Below are positions 59,081 to 64,000 of a stretch of DNA of 64,000 nucleotides, one piece after another (the stretch's first letter is position 1; each line of letters starts with the position of its first letter). The notes below the pieces were generated by a model that saw only the letters and a program-made list of their open reading frames with translations, did no database searches and had not been told where the DNA came from. The DNA comes from Microvelia longipes (taxonomy: Eukaryota; Arthropoda; Insecta; Hemiptera; Veliidae), in NCBI GenBank assembly GCA_018340805.1, contig JACMZG010001911.1:32784755-32848754 (forward strand). Direction: 5' to 3'. The position numbers and the translations under genes are program-made.

Positions 59081-59526
59081 TCACTTGCATATATGTGTCT
59101 TAAAGTTGGCATAAGACAACCAATCTAAAGCTACGCTCACTTCTAATCGGTACAGCTCAGTTTTTGCAAATTTGTAAAAATTCCTATTAACATTTAAAAA
59201 AATTAACGAACAATAGAAGTGTTACTCTTTGAGTAAAAACAGTATTTAATTAAACTACATTTAATTATCGATAATAATACCATTTTAAAGTGATAAAACT
59301 ATAATCCCTGAATGGTATTATGGAACAAGGATGTGTTATATTGCTTGAACTTTGGTACAAATACCATTGTGAAAAGGGGTCTTAAAGTCACCTAGGACAA
59401 ATATAAATCCGATGAATTTTCTGATTCTCAGATAATAAGATTTTATTATTTTATTTTATATCATGCCGCATAAAAATCAACTATAATTATTAAGAAAAAA
59501 TATTAACTATTCAACACAAAGGAGTC

Positions 59527-59800
59527 ACCCGTGGTGTAGTGTTTAAGGTACGCGGCCAATACACAGAATGAATGGACTTTAAACTTCCATGTTTATTTAG
59601 TCATGGGTTCAACTCCACCACGGGCCTCTGGGATTTTTATGAGAGGGATACATATTCTGCGTACCGCGTCCTTCAGAAGGGACGTAAAGCCGGCGGTCTC
59701 GAGCCTGTGCGTTGTCAGATACTCGTTAAAGATCCCTCACCCTAAATGAAATTGGGAATAGGCAAAATTTAGGACCCTCATAGTAGATTCATTATAATAC
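59527..59800 (+). mobile_element. Second tRNA-derived SINE family
   Basis: CCCGTGG at 59528-59534 pairs with CCACGGG at 59618-59624 as an acceptor stem. An A box (TGGTGTAGTGTTTAAGGTAC) and B box (GGGTTCAACTCCACCACGGG) are present. The tRNA-like domain spans about 98 bp, longer than a tRNA, with extra sequence in the anticodon-variable region. The body has a conserved-looking core (CTTCAGAAGGGACGTAAAGC, CGGCGGTCTC, GTTAAAGATCCC). No tail repeat is clear. Confidence 0.75.
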
Positions 59801-60116
59801 TATAGTGTGTCTGCCTTGTAGTTTAAAGTGTATAGAGGTTTGGTTTAACAGCGAGGGCACGTTGTTGTTCCTACTCTTCACTAGACAATATGAGTCAGTG
59901 AAAATATGTATGATTGCTTGAAAAAAGCATGAGAGTATGGTTTCTGAAAATTCATGGATCTTCTGTCTAGATAAGACGAAATATACCTACACTTGAAATT
60001 GAAAGGAGTAGAACACTATCTTAGGGAGCTGGCAAAAAGGGCCCAACAACGTGGCCTACTTGCGTGGTAACCACTCCCCCCCCCATATTTCTACTATTAC
60101 TACTACACACACACAT

Positions 60117-60118
<2 letters not shown>

Positions 60119-60172
<54 letters not shown>

Positions 60173-60182
60173 TATATATATA
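60119..60182. repeat. (TA)n microsatellite
   Basis: TA array after a CACACACATACA stretch. Confidence 0.9.
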
Positions 60183-60206
60183 CATAAATTTACCTAAATA
60201 GTAATA

Positions 60207-60429
60207 ATATCTTTGTATCAATCCAGAGACTTTATGTTACAATTTTTCATTTTCTATCATTCATTATAATCCTATTATTCAGGTCATTTAAGAATTATAT
60301 TTTTTACAACCAATTGAATATTAAATGTAAAAAATGTAATTCTCAAATGACCCGAATATTAGGATAACAATGAATAATAGAAAATGAAAATTGATTTAAC
60401 AAAAAATCCCCGTATTTATACAAAGATAT
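60207..60429. mobile_element. Palindromic element, arms of about 100 bp
   Basis: ATATCTTTGTAT at 60207 and its inverse at 60418-60429 mark the ends. The inner arms (CATTTTCTAT...ATTCAGGTCATTT, and ATTTTTTACA) recur inverted at 60327-60394. The loop is about 60309-60326. There is no coding frame. Confidence 0.85.
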
Positions 60430-61510
60430 CAATTTATCCTTCCAGTGCGTCAAAAGCAGATTTACGGATCTATTTAATTTTTACAGTATTAATCTGTTAA
60501 TCTCTTGTTCAAAATAATAAAAACATATCAAGTAAAACATCATTTGATAACTCCTACATTTCAGTAAAATACAGATTATGTTATTGAGAGAAAAAAAATA
60601 TTAAAGGGATATTTTTAATAATAAAATCATTTTAAAATAATTAGGATAAAGTTAATTGTTTTATATAAAGAAAAAATATTTCAACACAGAGAAAAAAATA
60701 TAATATTTTTAATCACATCAAAATTAAATTAAGTTAATCTAATATCAGGATGTTTTTCGATTATATTAAAATTATTATTGAAATTTTATTTTATTAATTA
60801 TAAAAAGAATAGAACAAAAATATCTACACCAGGGTTATTATTTTTTTATTTAAGTTGTTTTCAATATTTTTTATGATGGACTACTTAAACAAAATATTGG
60901 CTGGAGTTTTAGAATAAACTTTTACAAGCCTGGAAAGCACTCAAATTCATGTCGCTAGAGTACATATGCAATGAGATAATAAATTTTTTATGTAGATATA
61001 TATAAGTGATTGGTCGAAGCTTTTAAGAAGAACAAGAAGATTTTATAATTTTACTAAAATAATCCAAACAAGATTTTATCTTAATAATGTCTAATTTTGC
61101 TTCTCTAAAATTTTATTTTATGATTTCTAAAGTAAATTAATCAATAATAGGTTAAGACACATCATAAGACAGATTATGATCGAAGTTTGAATGATTTTTC
61201 AAGAAGAACAAGAAGATTTTATATTTTTTTCTCAGATGACGCAAACAAGGTTTGTCTTGATAATGACTATAGTATGTCACACGGGTTAAATCAGTTGACA
61301 GCGTGGGAAATTAGAGTTAAGAAACTAATAAGGTTGGCAAGATTTGAAATTGAGGGCGTGGTTTAATATGGAGGACTAACCTCATTGGCTTCCTGGCATT
61401 TTTTCCCACGCTTTTAATGTTGCTTTAATTGTGTATTAATGTCTAATTGTTTTTTTTTCTATTGTAAATAAATCAATAAAATCCGAAAATTATTGAGATG
61501 TGGAATATTC
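60430..61510. other. AT-rich DNA with a short duplicated phrase
   Basis: AAGAAGAACAAGAAGATTTT occurs near 61024 and again near 61202, indicating an old duplication of about 180 bp spacing. No gene seen. Confidence 0.45.
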
Positions 61511-61555
61511 TAATAAAAGTAAACAGCATTTGTCTTTCCACAACGATATAATTGA

Positions 61556-61602
61556 ATATACAAAGCCAGCTTTCGACCATAACGATCATCATCAGTGCCT
61601 AT
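61556..61602 (-). ncRNA. Hammerhead ribozyme, left arm of the PLE
   Basis: On the minus strand: stem I AUAGGCA/UGUAUAU (one mismatch), CUGAUGA core, stem II GAUC/GGUC around GUUAU, GAAA, and a 3-bp stem III (AGC/GCU) around UG. Cleavage is expected after the U that follows GCU. The very short stem III is typical of PLE hammerheads. It lies downstream of the endonuclease on the same strand. Confidence 0.75.
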
Positions 61603-61754
61603 AACCCAAACAAGGCAAAAAAAATAAAATAAAAGAAGTCAAAAAAGTAAAAAAGAAAGCTAACTAACTAAATAAGCAAAACAAATAAAAGAAACCACTG
61701 AAGACTAAAACAACCAAATAAAAATAAAATAGCCAACAGAAGAAATAAATAAAA

Positions 61755-61855
61755 TAAATAAAATACAATAAATAATTATAAATAAATAAAATACAATAAA
61801 TAATTATAAATAAATAAAATACAATAAATAATTATAAATAAATAAATAAATGCCA
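61755..61855. repeat. 28-bp minisatellite in the PLE 3' region
   Basis: AATACAATAAATAATTATAA followed by ATAAATAA repeats three times. The mirrored arm at 62630-62750 has related ATTT-rich sequence. Confidence 0.8.
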
Positions 61856-61917
61856 AAAAGTATAAATAATGACACTAAAGACAAGATGAAAAATAGAGTC
61901 GTACCGGTGAGATGAAA

Positions 61918-62430
61918 CTAATTCTTCCTTGCCGGTTTCTTAGGCCACGGCTTGTAGCAGACTGACGGTCGTGGCGCTCCCACCAGAGATTTAACCACTG
62001 ACGCACCCAAACTCTCATTTCTTTCATTAAGAGCCTTATAATCATTTTCTTGAACATTCCTAAGAATTTCAAGATTTTCCAGGGCCGTCATCTGTCCACA
62101 TTTATCAATAAAGTGTAGCATCGCTACTTGGTGATCTAAATAATGATGCTTTCTATCATTAACATGTTGGTGAAATTTGCTGGGTGGTTTTTCATGTTCA
62201 AAAAATCTGGTAGAGAATTCCCTGCCCGTTTGGCCAACATAAATACTGGCGCATGTACCGCATTTTAAAGCATAGACCCCGTTCTTATCATACGGTGATG
62301 TTTTGTCATTATAGTTGCAAATATGGTTACGTAAGGAATTGATGTTTTTATAAGCAACGTTATAACCATTCCTCCTCAAAATGCGAGCCAGTCTCTCCGA
62401 AACCGAACCGATATAAGGCAAACTGCGCCA
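61918..62430 (-). CDS. Penelope-like element GIY-YIG endonuclease (C-terminal fragment)
   Basis: An uninterrupted 167-codon frame forms the C-terminal part of a PLE polyprotein, the endonuclease that nicks target DNA for integration. The N-terminal PYIGSVSERLARILRRNGY is the usual linker after reverse transcriptase. GVY (residues 48-50), C54 and C57, YVGQTGR (61-67), R72 and EH (75-76) follow in GIY-YIG order, with histidines at 84, 86 and 92-93. The C-terminus is basic (KPWPKKPARKN). The frame reads upstream through PWRS and then into the inverted arm at 62432, so the real start is lost. The displayed start is a TTG and not an initiator. The hammerhead lies about 315 bp downstream on the same strand. 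It is intact but has no reverse transcriptase beside it. Confidence 0.85.
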   Translation of the reverse strand, partial: WRSLPYIGSVSERLARILRRNGYNVAYKNINSLRNHICNYNDKTSPYDKNGVYALKCGTCASIYVGQTGREFSTRFFEHEKPPSKFHQHVNDRKHHYLDHQVAMLHFIDKCGQMTALENLEILRNVQENDYKALNERNESLGASVVKSLVGAPRPSVCYKPWPKKPARKN

Positions 62431-62432
62431 AG

Positions 62433-62562
62433 GATGATTGTAAGGCTCTTAATGAAAGAAATAAGAGTTTGGGTGCGTCAGTGGTTAAATCTCTGGTGGG
62501 AGCGCCACGATCGTCAGTCTGCTACAAGCCGCGGCCTAAGAAACTGGCAAGGAAGAATTAGA
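62433..62562 (+). pseudogene. Inverted duplicate of the PLE endonuclease C-terminus
   Basis: The plus strand reads KALNERNKSLGASVVKSLVG and then APRSSVCYKPRPKKLARKN before a TAG. It matches the last 39 codons of the minus-strand frame with a handful of changes and the stop in the same place. It lacks the catalytic domain. Confidence 0.85.
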
Positions 62563-62899
62563 CTCATCTCACCGGTACGACTCTATTTTTCATCTTGTCT
62601 TTAGTGTCATTATTTATACTTTTTGGCATTTATTTTATTTTATTTATTTTATAATTATTTATTGTATTTATTTATTTATAATTATTTATTGATTTTTTAT
62701 TTTATTTATAATTATTTATTTATTTTATTATTTATTTATTTATTGTTTTATTTATTTCTTCTGTTGGCTATTTTGTTTTTATTTGGTTGTTTTAGTCTTC
62801 AGTGGTTTCTTTTATTTGTTTTGCTTATTTAGTTAGTTAGCTTTCTTTTTTTTACTTTTTTGACTTCTTTTTATTTTATTTTTTTGCCTTGTTTGGGTT

Positions 62900-62946
62900 A
62901 TAGGCACTGATGATGATCGTTATGGTCGAAAGCTGGCTTTGTTTAT
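62900..62946 (+). ncRNA. Hammerhead ribozyme, right arm of the PLE
   Basis: Stem I AUAGGCA (62900-62906) pairs with UGUUUAU (62940-62946), two G-U pairs included. CUGAUGA is at 62907-62913. Stem II GAUC/GGUC encloses GUUAU. GAAA is at 62928-62931. Stem III AGC/GCU encloses UG. The predicted cleavage is after 62939 (CUU, fits the NUH rule). All core residues are present, so activity is plausible. Confidence 0.8.
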
Positions 62947-63002
62947 TCAATTATATCGTTGTGGAAAGACAAATGCTGTTTACTTTTTTAAATCAATAAA
63001 AA

Positions 63003-63330
63003 ATCGGGTACGGGATACCTCGGAAGTTCTCTACATTACATCGGATTTCCTACGCTCATCCTCCCTACTTCGGACTCGCATTGCTCGTCCTCAGAATATA
63101 AAGGTTGTAAAATACATACGTTTCATTCCTAACGATCACCTATCCAGGCATTGAACACGCTCGATGCTGCTTAACTTTTATGATCAACAAAAATCATGGA
63201 TGTACTTGTCGTTTTGAAACAAAACTCAGTGTTCTTATTTATTAGGTAAAGGTAAACTCATGTACCAAATTTAAACTTACGCTTGAACTAACGCTCATAA
63301 TAAGATAAAACTTAGCACATATGTTAGCAG
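63003..63330 (-). repeat. 5S-core repeat, 3' part, next to the PLE
   Basis: The plus strand starts ATCGGGTACGGGATACCTCG, the inverse of the repeat's 3' terminus. It has two modules (ACTCGCATTGCTCGTCC) and a 5S-like core at about 63126-63185 (TCACCTATCCAGGCATTGAA, CACGCTCGATGCTGCTTAAC), and stops in the middle section. It begins 18 bp after the PLE right arm. Confidence 0.8.
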
Positions 63331-63379
63331 AATTATTGGGCCTATAGAATAAGCTCAATAATTCTTAGTGGCTTATTCT
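63329..63379. repeat. Two interleaved palindromes (pseudoknot geometry)
   Basis: AGAATTATTG at 63329 pairs with CAATAATTCT at 63356-63365. AGAATAAGC at 63346 pairs with GCTTATTCT at 63371-63379. The arms alternate, so both stems could form only as a pseudoknot. Confidence 0.7.
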
Positions 63380-63399
63380 TTTTTATTTGATTTTTTTTA

Positions 63400-63895
63400 A
63401 GCTAAAAAGACTGGACAGTTTAAAAAGTGTTCTAATGTCTATATTCCATTGATTAGATGGGAATGCCTGTTGTAGCTAATGTTTGGAAGACCCTAAATCA
63501 GTTAAGTTAGCGTACTCCAAACATAATCATAACACCTAGACTAGTTTGACACTTGATTTCTGAACTTCGGATACAGTAATTGGATTGCTGTTATTTTAGT
63601 AAAGCTGGTCAAAGCTTTCATCGCTAACTTAAAATAGATAGAAACTGGGACACCGCGCATACAATAACGTTTTAACTAAAGCTCGATATCTGTTTTTAAG
63701 TTGACATTAGAAATGAATTACCAAAAAACAAAATTGCTTATTTATGGCTTAAGAACGCAAATCATACATTACATTGTCAATTTAAAAAAATCAGGTTAAC
63801 AATTTTGACATTACAAAATTAGTGACTATAAACACCTAAAAATTAGGTTAAGACAATTAATGTGTTGTGTTCTTAAGACAAAAGTAAGACATTTT
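63400..63895. other. AT-rich DNA, nothing recognised
   Basis: No coding or repeat signal found. Confidence 0.4.
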
Positions 63896-63904
63896 TGATT
63901 TTAA

Positions 63905-63955
63905 CATGGGGGGCAACGTTTAAGAGAGAGAGAGGAGGCTTTTTATCACCATGTA
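63905..63955. mobile_element. MITE terminus of the GGTGGTCCAAAAGTC family
   Basis: AAGAGAGAGAGAGGAGGCTT followed by TTTATCACCATGTA resembles the right end of the copy at 24.3 kb (GAGGAGAGACTTTTAGACCA, CCATGTA). Only the end is visible. Confidence 0.4.
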
Positions 63956-64000
63956 TTAGTCCAACAGTAAAATCAGAAATAACGATGTTCATGCAGTTAA

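Larger units (their letters stand above)
61516..62985. mobile_element. Penelope-like element with duplicated head-to-head 3' ends
   Basis: The outer arms (61516-62046 and 62432-62985) are inverted copies of about 530-550 bp. Each arm holds, from inside out, the last 40 or so codons of the endonuclease, an AT-rich untranslated region with minisatellite units, and a hammerhead ribozyme. The 385-bp centre holds the rest of the minus-strand endonuclease. The arms are highly similar, which points to a recent event. The reverse transcriptase is missing. Confidence 0.85.

Noticed and set aside
59527..59625. Functional tRNA gene
   Set aside because: The stem and boxes fit, but the length (about 98 bp), absence of a clear anticodon arm and the SINE body downstream argue for a SINE head.
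61875..62072. Second minus-strand frame overlapping the PLE endonuclease
   Set aside because: It is a shadow frame of the real one and lacks any motif.

Overview
This window is AT-rich, gene-poor nuclear DNA from an invertebrate animal. That reading rests on Penelope-like retroelements (PLEs) with a GIY-YIG endonuclease, hammerhead ribozyme motifs, tRNA-derived SINEs, Ty3/gypsy integrase remnants, a LINE RNase H remnant and many (TA)n arrays. An arthropod is most likely, but the sequence alone does not settle it. I see no convincing host protein-coding gene, no intact tRNA or rRNA gene and no CRISPR array. Most long reading frames are translations of microsatellites or repeats.

The dominant feature is one interspersed non-coding repeat, here called the 5S-core repeat. 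About 20 copies or fragments lie on both strands and together cover roughly 8-9 kb. A full copy is about 700-745 bp. It starts with a short hairpin (ACTTTTCCT...AGGAAAAGT), carries a conserved block around CATCGTAGCTCCCAGTGTAT, and about 530 bp in holds some 55 nt that align with the internal promoter core of 5S rRNA (A box, intermediate element, C box). It ends with repeated modules containing GCGAAGC and a GAGGAAAAGTTCCGAGGTACC terminus. The best copies are at 7.8-8.5, 16.0-16.7, 32.7-33.4 and 35.6-36.4 kb.

Layout by region. 0-6.6 kb: unannotatable AT-rich DNA with fragments of the 5S-core repeat. 6.7-7.3 kb: two oppositely oriented PLE reverse transcriptase fragments around a SINE tail. 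9.7-9.9 kb: a cluster of GC-rich hairpins. 12.4-12.6 kb: nested palindromes. 14.4-15.15 kb: rearranged Ty3/gypsy pol. 21.6-22.0 kb: a retroelement terminus with a TATA box and a degenerate hammerhead. 23.7-26.8 kb: a candidate DNA transposon holding two MITEs and a fold-back element. 27.4-28.2 kb: a second decayed gypsy integrase. 31.1-31.7 kb: a fold-back element with 140-bp tandem units. 40.5-41.5 kb and 61.5-63.0 kb: two PLE loci, each with its 3' end duplicated head to head. 44.7-45.0 kb: a MITE. 52.2-54.0 kb: a hAT-like minisatellite region with a tRNA-derived SINE. 56.2-56.8 kb: a LINE RNase H pseudogene. 59.5-59.8 kb: a second tRNA-derived SINE. 60.2-60.4 kb: a palindromic element.

No genes here appear to work together. 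The only long intact recognisable reading frame is the 167-residue PLE GIY-YIG endonuclease fragment at 61.9-62.4 kb. The one place with a non-TE promoter or exon character is a CpG-richer patch at 28.75-29.14 kb, and that is a weak call.
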